Shown in pieces: positions 13,384 through 25,391 of a DNA stretch of 64,000 nt. This DNA is from Chloromonas sp. AAM2 (lineage: Eukaryota; Chlorophyta; Chlorophyceae; Chlamydomonadales; Chlamydomonadaceae): contig QAXH01005712.1 in the NCBI GenBank assembly GCA_004335635.1, positions 17,373 to 81,372 on the forward strand. The letters are read 5' to 3'. Every line of letters begins with the position of its first letter. Position 1 is the first letter of the stretch. The notes beneath the pieces were generated by a model that had not been told where the DNA came from, did no database searches, and was given only the letters and a program-made list of their open reading frames with translations. The position numbers and the translations under genes were made by a program.

Positions 13384-15930
13384 ATGAAGAAGCTCTTCCA
13401 AATCAACGCAGACCTGCTTGGAGATGGCAGGATTTTGTTCGAATGGAGCTCCAAGGGCAACTTCTTGGCAGCTTGCGGCTCCAAGGCAAGTTGCATGCAG
13501 TGTGGCTGGTGCAGTGTTCGCACGACTGGTTTATGCCTGGACATGTGCACCTCTTCTGGTGAGGATAAGATTTCAACTGCACACTGACCATGCCTGTTCG
13601 CAGAGGAAAGTCAACATTCTTGACAGGAATGGACGTCTCTATGATGAAATCCACTTCCCTCCAGCAGAAATACCAACCGGTGACGCACGGGCACCGGCAG
13701 CAGTTCAGCTCCAGGTAAGAATAAACATCATGCCATGCAAGTGTCACAAGCAGCCATGACGCCACAGAAAACGATTGGAACAGCATCACGTTTGCATCGC
13801 TTGACCACCATTACTGTATGCGGCATGCTTGAAAACTTTACACGGCAGTGCTCACATGTGTAGCGTGGGGTGTGGTACAGGATAAGTGTATGTGTTCGAT
13901 GTGCAGTGGGATCCAGCTGGCGAGCAGCTTGCCATGTTGCCAAATGGGAACACGTTCGTGTACATCTGGTCGGCCATCAGCAAGGAGCTCCAGAAGATTG
14001 AGACAGAGTTCAAGGTAGGACCGCAGCAAACAGTACAGGCTGTGCTGCAAGTTGGGGATGGCTATTTGCAGTTGAACAGGTGCATGGCGCTTTGCTTGTG
14101 GTATCTGACGGACTGCCGCATGCACGTATCCATGGCAGCAGGGCCTGTGCGGCAACAGCAGCTAGTCATTGGCGTCCATGTGCACTGACAGCTGGCCTGA
14201 GCCAGGACCAGTAGACCATGAGGGTGGGACTTGACTGTACATAGTGTGGGGTATGGGGGGATCATCTGCTGGCCGACGGTTGCATGTCTGCAGACGCCCC
14301 AGGAGATGACCACCCTGTCATGGGCCAAGAACGGGCTGTACCTGGCGGTGGGCACGGCCAAGGGAAACCTGCTCATGTACTACAGGTAAGGGGATGGGCA
14401 GAGCCACACAGCAAGGCACATGCAGCCCAAGGCCTGGACTGTGGTGCTCGGCTGCAGGGCTCCTCGCCAGGGACGTTAGTACTCTCAAACCAGTGCTTGG
14501 TCTCCTTGGTAGTGCAAGGGCCTTGCATCCTCAATAGTTGATAGGGCAAGGGCCATGCATGGAACACTGCCACGATTTGCCGTAAGCAAGCATGCTGTGT
14601 GTGGGCAGGACACGGCAGAACAGCCTGTCGCATGTAGCTGCTATGACTCAACTACTGGTGCAAGTGGTTGTGCAGCCGTGAGCGCAAGAAGACTCCGTTT
14701 CTGGGCAAGCACGTCAAGAAGGTCACCGCTGCGGTGTGGAACCGGGAGAATGTGCTGGCCATGGCAGGCGCTGACCGAGTGGTGAGCAGGGCTTTGGGCA
14801 GGGCTATCGGGGGAACAAGTGCATGCATTGCTGCACAGACACACCCGCAGATGGGGAGCAAGATGTCCACGGAGCACAGTACTTGGTAATTTGATTCACC
14901 CACACAGCTGCCCGTTCTATGTAAGCAAGCAACCTTAGTAAGTCACAGAGCACGGCAGGGGCTCCTCAGGGCAGCTTGTGCGTCCAAGGCAGTGCTCTCC
15001 ACCAACACCACTCTTCCCACAAGATGCTTGATAGTCGCTCAAAACATGGCAGGGCACCGAGGGTGTACTTGCCGCGCACAGCCGCTCCCACTGTGAGAGC
15101 AAAGCAGGTTCTGCACAGCGCATGCACCCATGCCGCTCCCATCCCTGTCCTGCACAGGTCACGTTCACGGATGGCGTGAGCGGCGACACAGTGCGCGCCT
15201 TCACCATCAAAGGGGACCCGTACGACATGTGTGTCTCGGTGCGCAAGGACGACGGGCATGGAAGGCACACGGTACGTGCACAGCCAGTTACCATCTGAAG
15301 ACAGCAATCAACAACGTTGCGTCTATCACAGGCAGGGCCTGCTGCAAAGCCTTGGCAGCAGCTCCTGCAGCACTCCTGGTCACATGCCCTGCAGCACGGT
15401 GAAAACTCATACTTGAATGAAGACTTTTTACCATGTTTTAAGTTGACTGGCCATGGCTTCTCTGACCCTGACAATGCAACTCATGTTTGCCCCTCATCTT
15501 CAGGATAACACTTTCTCCATCAACGTTGGGCGCAAGTCCATCTACATCATGGAGCCGGGCACCAGTGCAGACGCACCCGTGGAGCTCACCTTCCAGGAAG
15601 TGTACGGCGACATTCAGTCACACCTGTGGTTCGGGGACGGATACATACTCGTGGCGTTCAAGTGAGTGCCATGCAACTCCTACCGGTGCTTGCCATGTAA
15701 CAAGGCTGGTGGCACTGCCTCTATGTGAATGGCATGTGGAGCGCGTGGTGGAAAGCTGTAGTATGGCGGTCTACGCTGCGTATAAGGTCGATACCTCCTT
15801 GTAAGGATTGACAACTTGCCCCCATGCTGTAGTACCCTGGACCATTACAGGGATCGCATGAGCCGCAGCAGCCGTGCTCCTTGTCCTCTGTGCACCAGAT
15901 GTGCCGATCACCTCTGCAGTGTGCACTTGC

Positions 15931-15985
<55 letters not shown>

Positions 15986-18900
15986 GTAAAACATGANNNN
16001 NNNNNNNNNNNNNNNNNNNNNNNNNNNNNNNNNNNNNNNNNNNNNNNNNNNNNNNNNNNNNNNNNNNNNNNNNNNNNNNNNNNNNNNNNNNNNNNNNNNN
16101 NNNNNNNNNNNNNNNNNNNNNNNNNNNNNNNNNNNNNNNNNNNNNNNNNNNNNNNNNNNNNNNNNNNNNNNNNNNNNNNNNNNNNNNNNNNNNNNNNNNN
16201 NNNNNNNNNNNNNNNNNNNNNNNNNNNNNNNNNNNNNNNNNNNNNNNNNNNNNNNNNNNNNNNNNNNNNNNNNNNNNNNNNNNNNNNNNNNNNNNNNNNN
16301 NNNNNNNNNNNNNNNNNNNNNNNNNNNNNNNNNNNNNNNNNNNNNNNNNNNNNNNNNNNNNNNNNNNNNNNNNNNNNNNNNNNNNNNNNNNNNNNNNNNN
16401 NNNNNNNNNNNNNNNNNNNNNNNNNNNNNNNNNNNNNNNNNNNNNNNNNNNNNNNNNNNNNNNNNNNNNNNNNNNNNNNNNNNNNNNNNNNNNNNNNNNN
16501 NNNNNNNNNNNNNNNNNNNNNNNNNNNNNNNNNNNNNNNNNNNNNNNNNNNNNNNNNNNNNNNNNNNNNNNNNNNNNNNNNNNNNNNNNNNNNNNNNNNN
16601 NNNNNNNNNNNNNNNNNNNNNNNNNNNNNNNNNNNNNNNNNNNNNNNNNNNNNNNNNNNNNNNNNNNNNNNNNNNNNNNNNNNNNNNNNCGGCTGGACCA
16701 AGGACGGTCAGGTGCTGACAGTGTCAACCACCAATGGCCAGCTGCTCACATACCTGGCAGCCCTGCCGGTAGTGTTTGACTTCCACATGACCAAGGTGAT
16801 CACGAAGAAGCAAGTTTGACACATGTGCTCGCACACTAATGTACATACATGTACATACATAGCTCACATGTACATACACATGTACATACACATACACATG
16901 TACATACATAGACATAGTACATACACATGTACATACATAGTACATAGTACATAGTACATACATAGACATAGACATAGTACATACACATGTACATACACAT
17001 ACACATGTACATACATAGCTCACATGTACATACATAGCTCACATGTATGTACATACATGTACATACTAATGACATCTGGCACAGGCTCCGAGAACGGGCA
17101 TGCATCTGACCCTTTCCCATCGTTGATTGGGTTTTGTGTTCATGAACTAGCAGAGCATCTGATTGTCCTCCTCTGTCCCCAGGTGATGCATCTGACCAGC
17201 CTGCTCGAGATGAGCATCGTTGATATGAACAAGCGAGGTGCGGTGGTCAAGCTGGACATCGAGACGGAGCCTGCCTTCTGCGGCCTGGGACCTGACCATG
17301 CGGCTGTGGGCATGAACAACCAGGTGGGACCAGGGTTCAGTTACTTGTAGATTGCAGCACCGATGATAGGATTAGTAGGCCAAGTACTTATAGAACTTAT
17401 GGACAAGTTCGCAAGCGGGGCTCAAGTATGACGACAAGTGCCGTCCTGTGCCACCAGCAAGCAGCGTAGCACTTTGTGGAGCCATACATCAGCAGCTTGA
17501 GTTGAATGGCATGGCTGCACTGGCACCAGTAGGAGAATGAGGTTCAAGGTATACCAAGGCCCATCTCCAACGAGCATATGTCATGTCCCCTTGCATGTCA
17601 AACATGCGAAGTACAACAGGAGAGTGACTGACGTGGCAAGCTGAGCCTGCATCTGCTTGCGTGTTGAGTGCCACAGGTTTGGTTCTACCGCGTTGGCGGC
17701 CCTAGCAGCGGCCGAGTGGTGAACCGGCGCGACTACCTGGGCAGCATCTCATGCATTCGCCTCAGCAGCTCGCACGCAGCAGTGCTCACCGAGGGCAAGG
17801 TCATCGTGCACCCAATACAGGTGACACTGAGCGACACCATGTGTCTTAACTGTGTGTCAATGGAGGAGGGTAGAGTGGGTTGTCCCGTGTCGTGGCTTTT
17901 GTGTTCTGCTGACAGCTGTGACTGTGAACTTTAAAGGCCTGTACCAACTTTGAATTGCCCTGCAAGCGAACTGCATGGCAGGATCATGAAGTGAACAGCC
18001 CAAGAATTGTTGCGTTGCTTTGTTACACTCGCGTGCCCGTGCTGTGCCCCGCAGGTTGAGCCGGGTCACTCCATGGATGACTATGACACAGTGCTGCCGC
18101 CCCAGGGACAGAACCAGACAATCACATGCGTGACCATCACACCCAACTTCATCATCACAGGCTGTAAGCAGGTGGGTGGGCTGCTACTTGACAGTCCGAG
18201 CTTGTAGCAGCCCTGGAGTTATAGCTAGAATGTCCATGTGCCACCTGCAACGCTGTCCACAATAGCTGGAAATGGTGAATACATGGCTACCTTAAGTCTC
18301 ATCAACCTCGGTTGTGCGTTGAACCTTGGAATACTTGGACTTGACGTGCTGCATTTGTTTTGCCGCTGCAGGGTATCCTTGCCTACTACCTGTCCAAGGA
18401 CGCTTCGCCTGTCAACGACTACCGCCACGACCAGGGGGCCATCCTGAGGCTGTTTCCACAGCCTGACGGCGCCAGGCTCATTTTCGAGGACGACAGGGGT
18501 AACATCAACCTGTTCAACCCAGTCAACGACCATGTGAGTGCACGGATGCTTCTCCGGCTTTGTTCGGCTACTGATTCGCTGGACGATCTATAGCAGCTTG
18601 TCTTACCCAGAGTTTGACCTTGTTCGGCTTCTGATCAGCTACAAGATCTATACCGCTTGTTTTACCCAGGGCAAGTGTTGCATGCGCGGTGCAGGTGATC
18701 ATTGTTCCCGGCATCAAGGGCAGGGCGGAGAACATCATGTGGGACACCACAGACCCAAGCGTTTTCGTTGTGGCAGAGGGCAGCTTTCTGCACGTCTTCG
18801 TGTACCAGCCGGTCAGCATCACAGGTGGGTTGGTGTACCGGCAGTGGAGCGGTCTGCGCTGCGGACATGCCTCTGCGGCACATCGACCACATGGTCGTGA

Positions 18901-21900
18901 CTCCATTGCCACCGTAACGTGCATCTTGCTCGCCGACTAAACGAATCATGAGAACGCAGATATATCTCCTGGTGGTTGACACCGTCGCTCGGCAACACGT
19001 ACCATGAGGTGTGGTGCTTGTGTCATGCGTCGCCTGCAGGGCCCCGCGTCGACAACATTGGGAAGCAAGCAATCCAGCAAACGCACACGCCTCTTATGCT
19101 GGCGGGCGGAACGGTGGGCTGTCGCCTCAAGAACGGGTCAATGGACAACATTGTCCTGGACACGCACCGGGCGGTCACAGCGAATGATGCGGTGGCGCGC
19201 GCGGCGCCACAACGGAAGTGAGTTATCACGGCAATGATTGCGCAGAACATCGCGGTGCTTGATTTGGTCTTGCATCACTTTGCGAAATGCGCAGTCTGCA
19301 CCAGTGACGCTTTGAGTGTATTCCGTGTACCCAGGTTCCAGCAGAACCTGAAGCTTGGCAAGTTGAAGGGCGCGTGGGAATGTGCAGTCGCAATGCGCAC
19401 TGCCGATGCGTGGAGCCAACTGGGCGTAGCGGCCCTGGAGCTGCTTGATGTCGATATGGCAATTGCAGGTGAGCAAGATACGCAGTTCAACCTGCGCATT
19501 GTTGTCCTGGGCACGATCGAACTGTTTCAGCGAGTACATCGTGGTTCAGGAACAAGCGGCCCTGCGTGCTGTAAACCTTGTCCTTGTGGCGTTGTCCCTT
19601 GCTGCTCAGCTTACCGGATGCTTGGCGATGCCAGCATGGTAATGAGCCTTGACCGAGTGCGTCAGTACGAGGACAAAAACCTGCTGGCAGCGCACATACT
19701 GGTGCTGCTGGACAGAGACCATGCACAGGCACAGGTGGGCAATGTGCAATAACAGCACCAATTTCAAGTCATGCTTACATGCCGGTGACTGGGAGGAGAG
19801 CTATGAAGAAGAACGGAACTTGCTTCTGTCCGTCCTTCCCCGGACTAAGGGGTAGAAGGAAAGATCACCAGATGTGCCTGTCCTGCCCTCATGCGTGTGC
19901 AGGAGCTGTTCCTACGCAGCACTAACCCCAAGGCCGCCTTGGAAATGCGCAAGGATCTCAAGCACTGGTATGTGTGGCACTTCCTCACCCACCACCGTGC
20001 TTGTCATGATTACTTGCATCTTCAGCACCAACAGCATTTCATCTGCAATGCCGCTGCACTGGCCTTGCTGAAACCCTGGTCTTCACTCCATCCGACTTTT
20101 ATCTCAACGCATGGCTGCCTGCCCTTGTGATTTGATGCGAGTTCACCTAGAACTTGGGAAGTTTGGTTGCCAGCCCTAATCCACTCTGGCTGTCGTTCGT
20201 GCCCTGCTCAGGCCTGAGGCTCTCAAGCTGGCTGAGCAGCTGGACCCAGATGGCATCGGCATGATCAGCAAGGAGCACGCCGCATCCCTGGAGATGACAG
20301 GGGAGTACTCAACAGCCAAGACACATTACCAACAGGTACGAATCTGGCTTCCGAGCTCGGTTGGCATGGATATTGATGTGGGCTATGTAAATGAGCAATG
20401 CTATCCAGTGCGAGTAATGCCGGTGGGTGGCCAGCCAGAAAGGTGCCATCATGGAGTGTGATTGTTCAATTCAACAACACAGCGCACTCATGAAGCCCTG
20501 TGCTTGGCCATTGAATCTTTATTGTCGCACTGCACAGCTTTGTGTTGATTTGTCTTGCCTTGTTATCTCTCCCTGCAGGCGCTCGAGTCCCTGTCTGTCC
20601 TGACAGCGGGAGGCGATGGCGCAGCCGCTGAGGCGGAGCTGTCCTGCCGCGCGGGCCTGTGCCGCTGCACCCTGCAGCTGGGCGACATGCGGGCCGCGCG
20701 CACACAGGCGCTGCAGCTCAACAGCCAACAACTCTTCAAGGAGTGTGCGCTCATTCTCGAGGGGTGAGCAGGGCAGCGGGGTATCCGGGGTGCAGCTCTA
20801 CAACACAAGGCCGTTGCCATCCCAGCAAGTTTATGTTCAAGGCACTTTTGTGGCCATGCCAGCAACTGATGGCCCGCTCTGCAATTGGAAAGGCTCAACC
20901 TGACTCAAGCTGGCTCAAACTGCATCTCTACCTGATGCCCTCATACTAGGTTGAACCGCATCTAAACGTGCTGTTGTGGTGCAGGTTGTCACAGTACAGT
21001 GAAGCAGCTGAGATGTACGAGCGAGCAGGGCAGTACGAGCGTGCTGCGTCCATCTACATTCAAGTACGTGTTCCACTGCCCATGTGCATGCTGATTACAC
21101 TGCTGTATCAACACCACAGCCACCAGCACACCCTTTTTCATGTGCCTACCGTTTGTGATTGGCCACAAAGCAGGACACGATATGCTGCAATCTAATGCGG
21201 CCACTGGGTTGTGTTTGTTCAGGCCAAGAACTTCAACGCTGCTGCGCCCATCATGGCCAAGATCTCCTCATCCAAACTTCAGCTGCAGTTCGCGAAGGCA
21301 AAGGAGGCGGAGGGCAGGTACGGAAGATTCAGTCCATGATATGTAAATGCCATAACAGCGATGCAGCGGGCCTACTACGGCTTTGCTGACGCAGACCGTT
21401 GCGCCTCATCTGAGATGCGGTTGTCACCTTGCCATGTCTGTTGTCTACAACACGATGTGTGCAAGCAGGTACGCTGAGGCTGCTGCTGCGTACGAGGTGG
21501 CCGGTGACCTGGACAGCGTGGTGCGCCTGTCGCTGGACAAGCTCAACGCCCCGCAGCGCGCGTACGCCATCGTGCGCAAGACGCGCAGCTCAGAGGCCGC
21601 CACGGGCCTGTACAAGTACTGCTTGCAGAGCCAGGACTTTCAGGTAGGAGGCACTGGACGCCCAGGCAGCAGCGCCAGCGAATGTTTAGAAATGTCGGCT
21701 GGAAGACGTGCCTAACAAGCAGTGCGGCAGCTGTGGGGCAGGATGGCCGAACGGTCATGGTCATGGCCCGGTCAGCTCTGCATGCGCTTCCTTCAGCTGT
21801 AGTTGGCTGTTGCTAAGGCGGTCCAACCAAATTCTCACATTCTTTGCCTTGTGCTACAGGGTGCAGTGGAGTTCCTGCTGCTGGCCAACCAGATGGACCA

Positions 21901-24379
21901 AGCGTTTGACATCGCACAGGTGGGGAAAACAGGAGAACACATCAGCCCTTGGCCTCCATCTGAGTTGACGCAACCCATGTAGTGCAAGGCGAGCAACGGA
22001 AGTAGAGAGGCTATAGAATCCCTAGCGTGACGTACGAGCTAAGTTGCTGAGTCGGGGAATGTGTTGTTGCAGGGTCACAACGAGATGGACACATTTGCAC
22101 GCATCGTGGCGGCAAGCGCCACTCCTGCTGACTACACGCGCATAGCCCAGTACTACGAGAGCCGTGGAGAATACATGAAGGCAAGCGCTGGTTCATGGCA
22201 GTGGACGTGTCTCCCGACTTGCTGTCGCTCCTCGCAACGAGCGACCTAAAGCCGTGCTGTCCGCACACTTGCAGGCTGGCGACATGTGGGCTGCGGGTGA
22301 GAATCACCCCCGTGCTGTGCAGCTGTACCTCAAGGTGCATAATGATGCAGCGCTGAACAAAGCCATCGACGTGGTGGAAAAGGTGAGACCCGAGCTGCCC
22401 ACCTCGCGGCGCCATCATTTCCTGCTCCGTTCACAAAGATAGATATGTATATCACCTCCATCTGTACTACTGGTCACCTGCTCAGTTCGGAGATGGATGT
22501 GCATATCACCTCCACTTGTACTTGCAGACCAAGAGTCACACGCTAGGCGTGCTGGTGTTGGACTACGTGAGCGAAGAGAAGGACGGTTCGGCGAAGGACG
22601 AGTATCGCTTCAAGCTGAACATCGCAATGGGGCAGTACCAGGAGGCGGCAAGGGACGCAATGGAGCTTGCAAGATTCGAACAGGCAAGCGGTGAAGGGGG
22701 GAAAGTGCGCGGTTGACAGAAAGCTTGCAAGCCGTCAGTCGTGCAGACTTGGCGCCGATTGAACTCAAAATTCCAAGCTTGCAAGCTGCCAGGTAACTGC
22801 TGCTACTCGAGTCGACTCGCTGTGCGACAGGCCTGTCTTGCCACGCGGCTAGACATCGTAAGAAGCCATGAGAAGCTGAACACTGCAGATCTGCTTTTGA
22901 ACACGCATCCGCAGGAAGAGGGCAACTACCGCGTTGCTCACGACAAGCTGTTTGCCACCGTCCGTCAGCTGGAGGAGTTGCGGCATCGTGTGCCCACCGA
23001 CCTTATGCGCGCGCTGATGCTGCTGCACTCGTACACGCTGGTCAAGTCGCTCATCGCCATCAGCGATCACACCACCGCGGCACGCATGCTCGTTCGCGTG
23101 GCCAGGTGCGGAGCGCCGCTAGGTCCTGGAAACTGTGGCTACTCGTTTCAGCTGAATCGCTTTCTGCATGTGAGCACGGCGTTGCTGCTTTCACGCTTCA
23201 CGCATGTTGTGGTTACGCAGGTCTATCTCCAAGTTCCCTAAACACATGGTGCCTATCCTCACGTCTACCATCATCGAGTGCAACCGTGCGGGCCTCAAGA
23301 AAACCGCCTTCGAGTATGCAGCCATGCTCATGCGGCCAGAGTACAGGTAAGGAACGGTAGGCGCGGGAACGTCAGGACAGTTCAGAACAAGCAATCATCC
23401 TTCGCTGCATGTCTGGCTGACCCAAAGCCCACCAGTACATTCAACCCAGCTGTGTGAAGCTTGCTTCGCCACTCCATGTCATACAGCTTTGGTTGCTGCC
23501 TGGCACAGAGATCAAGTTGCTCCCAAGTACAAGAAGAAGATTGAGCTGATGGTGCGCAAGCCCGACAAGGACGCCGAGGAGCTGGAGGAGGGGCTGGTGC
23601 CCTGCGCCTTCTGCAACATGCCGGGGCCGGAGACAGAGCTGCAGTGCTTCAACTGCCAGAACCTCATTCCCTTCGACATTTCAACAGGTAAGTCAAGTTA
23701 AGCCAAGGATCCGCAGTCAAGTTCATGCAGCAGAATTGCACGCGTCACAGTGGAGTACAGCATGAGAGAAATGGCGCCTTCTCTGCGGCTGAGCGTTTTG
23801 TTGATGAATGTGGTTCTGCTGCAGGGAAGCGCATGCTGCTCAGCGACTGGTCCCAGTGCTCGTCCTGCAAGTTCCCCTGCGGTGCGGCGCAGTTCATTCG
23901 CATACTGGCCGCTGAGAGACGCTGCCCCATGTGCAATGAAGAGGTGAGCCAGGGGGGGGAACATCGCGCTCAAGACAGATGTGTTGTCTGTTCACCTGCA
24001 TGTGGCAACAAGGCACCACCTATCCGACCACCAGGTGCAGGCATGGCTGACTTCTATCGCTGTCGAGTTCTGTTTCACGACACTAGACCATCTTACTGTC
24101 AGAAGCAGTCTGCGCCAGGAGTACTGGACGTGGAATCTCAGGGCCCGGATGTGTGCCTCACGTGTGCGTTTGGAATTACGTGCACTGGTGGCGCAGGTCA
24201 ACCTTGATACTGTGCGGCGTGTGCCAGACCCCCTGGGGGACATGAAGCGGAAGAATGAAGCACTGGCTGGATTCTCAGCCCCTGACATGGCGGCCAGCGG
24301 TCTGATGTCAGCTTCGGCAGCATCGCATGCGTCACATGCCGCCGCTGCATTGGCAGCCGGTGCTCTGGGTCTTGCATGA
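13384..24379 (+). CDS. IFT144: Intraflagellar transport protein 144 (WDR19), IFT-A subunit
   Basis: IFT-A complex subunit needed for retrograde transport in cilia. I can place 31 exons by phase, from ATG 13384 ([15 protein letters not shown]) to TGA 24377-24379. About 1327 residues are visible, close to the family's usual size of about 1350. The N-terminal WD40 region includes [20 protein letters not shown], the hallmark IFT144 stretch, and [16 protein letters not shown]. The TPR-like solenoid starts near 19335 ([13 protein letters not shown]) and includes [20 protein letters not shown]. The C-terminal zinc-ribbon-like cysteines lie in exons 23509-23687 (CAFC...CFNC) and 23825-23943 (CSSC...CPMC). 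At least one exon is lost in the N gap at 15997-16689: the exon before it ends at 15661 in phase 2, and reading resumes at 16690. Three introns use GC donors (after 13485, 22180 and 22683). The last exon is 24197-24379, with an Ala/Ser-rich tail. Confidence 0.95.
15934..15984. repeat. (TG)n microsatellite in an IFT144 intron
   Basis: About 25 uninterrupted TG dinucleotides lie 12 bases before the assembly gap. Such a tract is a common cause of sequencing or assembly failure, so the gap is plausibly an artefact of this repeat. Confidence 0.97.
15997..16689. other. Assembly gap (693 Ns) inside IFT144
   Basis: Unbroken run of N. The gap removes the 5' part of one IFT144 exon (the visible part ends at 16795) and possibly whole exons. 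The reading-frame phases on either side cannot be checked against each other. Apparent ORFs running through the gap are not real. Confidence 0.99.
16841..17067. repeat. ACATGTACATAC-type microsatellite in an IFT144 intron
   Basis: About 227 bp of interleaved GTACATACAT, ACATGT and CATAGACATAGT units. The units are partly self-complementary (ACATGT and GTAC are palindromes), so the transcript could fold into hairpins. It lies in the intron between the exons ending at 16795 and starting at 17183. Confidence 0.95.
18560..18669 (+). repeat. Imperfect direct duplication in an IFT144 intron (two copies, 60-bp period)
   Basis: The copies at 18560-18610 and 18620-18669 share the pattern TTGTTCGGCT, CTGAT, AGATCTAT or CGATCTAT, GCTTG and TTACCCAG, with a constant 60-bp offset. 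This is a small tandem duplication confined to the intron between the exons ending at 18533 and starting at 18695. No function is evident. Confidence 0.8.
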
Positions 24380-25391
24380 TGAGTACGTGTAGGACTGGAC
24401 ACAACGACTGTTTATGATCGTTGACGAACATGATCTACATCAGTGAGATGCACACACTTGTTAGAGGCACTTGAAGTGTTCCCTGCCATAGCAAGAAAAT
24501 CAGCAAAATCGGCCGGAACGCGTTCTGCCTGGACGTCCTGCATAGGCATATTCAGAAGCGATCATCAAGGCCACGGTCTGCTGATCATGTCATGGTTGAG
24601 ATGTTGCCGTCGGTTTGCTTGCTCATCTGCCTCCTCCACTTCATCAGACAGGAAAAAAGGATGTTTGCCAGTGCTGGGACAGATTGTGTGTGTCTGGGAC
24701 AGTCCAGTGCCACTTCTGGCACAGACAGCCTCATGTCATACGAGACCAATGTGAATCTAAACCTGTCAGGCAATGTAACACACTGCGGTTGGCGCAGTGT
24801 AAAAAACCCAGTGTGCACCTGGTACCGGTCTATCTCGCTTAATATATTGAAGCCCACTGCGGCGGTGTGCAGTGGAACGAGTTCATCACTTAGGATCTGT
24901 GAGGAACCTGCATGTAAAACACTGTCACAAAGTTTTTGGCTCAGCTGCATCTCTTGGCTCAACTGGCAAACATCTTTTTTTTCAGTTGTTAGTTGACTGC
25001 CGAGTGTGTTACTATGTGATTCAGCCTTGTCCACCACACAGTCTAGCACTTCAAGGCGTGGAGACTGAAAATACACAATCGTACCAGCTAGTGCTAGTGG
25101 TGTGCAGTTCATGTCATGCACTGTGAGGTGCCAACTCAAAGGCAAGTCTTAAACATGTATGCTTTGAACGGGGGCTTTTTTCGCTTTTGGATTGAGAACA
25201 AACTTGTCAAGCCGTCTGCTGTATAAGACCATGCTTGATGGGCTGGAAAGCGGAGTTGGAAAAGGGACCCTCAAAACGTGGAGGCGACGTACAAAACGCC
25301 AGCCGTTGCTTTTCTTCGACGAGCCGTGCATCTGGACCAATCCATCTTTTGTTCGGAGATGCGAAGGTTTTGAACTGCCCTATACTGCAGG
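24380..25391. other. Intergenic region between IFT144 and the ankyrin gene
   Basis: About 1 kb with no coding frame I can support. It contains the paired repeat at 24653-24982. The last few hundred bases before 25392 presumably hold the promoter of the ankyrin gene, but no motif was identified. Confidence 0.6.
24653..24982. repeat. Inverted-end element, copy C (about 330 bp)
   Basis: The left end is an A run then GGATGTTTGCCAGTGCTGGGACA from about 24653. The right end is ACTGGCAAACATCTTTTTTT to about 24982. Both ends carry ATGTTTGCCAG where other copies have AAGTTTGCCAG. The two ends of one copy therefore share a private variant, which argues that they belong to a single element rather than to two independent insertions. 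Confidence 0.7.

Noticed and set aside
15721..16819. Open frames of more than 300 codons on both strands across the N run
   Set aside because: They exist only because N codons contain no stops.
16841..17067. CRISPR-like repeat array
   Set aside because: Units are short, degenerate and without spacers, and the region is an intron of a eukaryotic gene.
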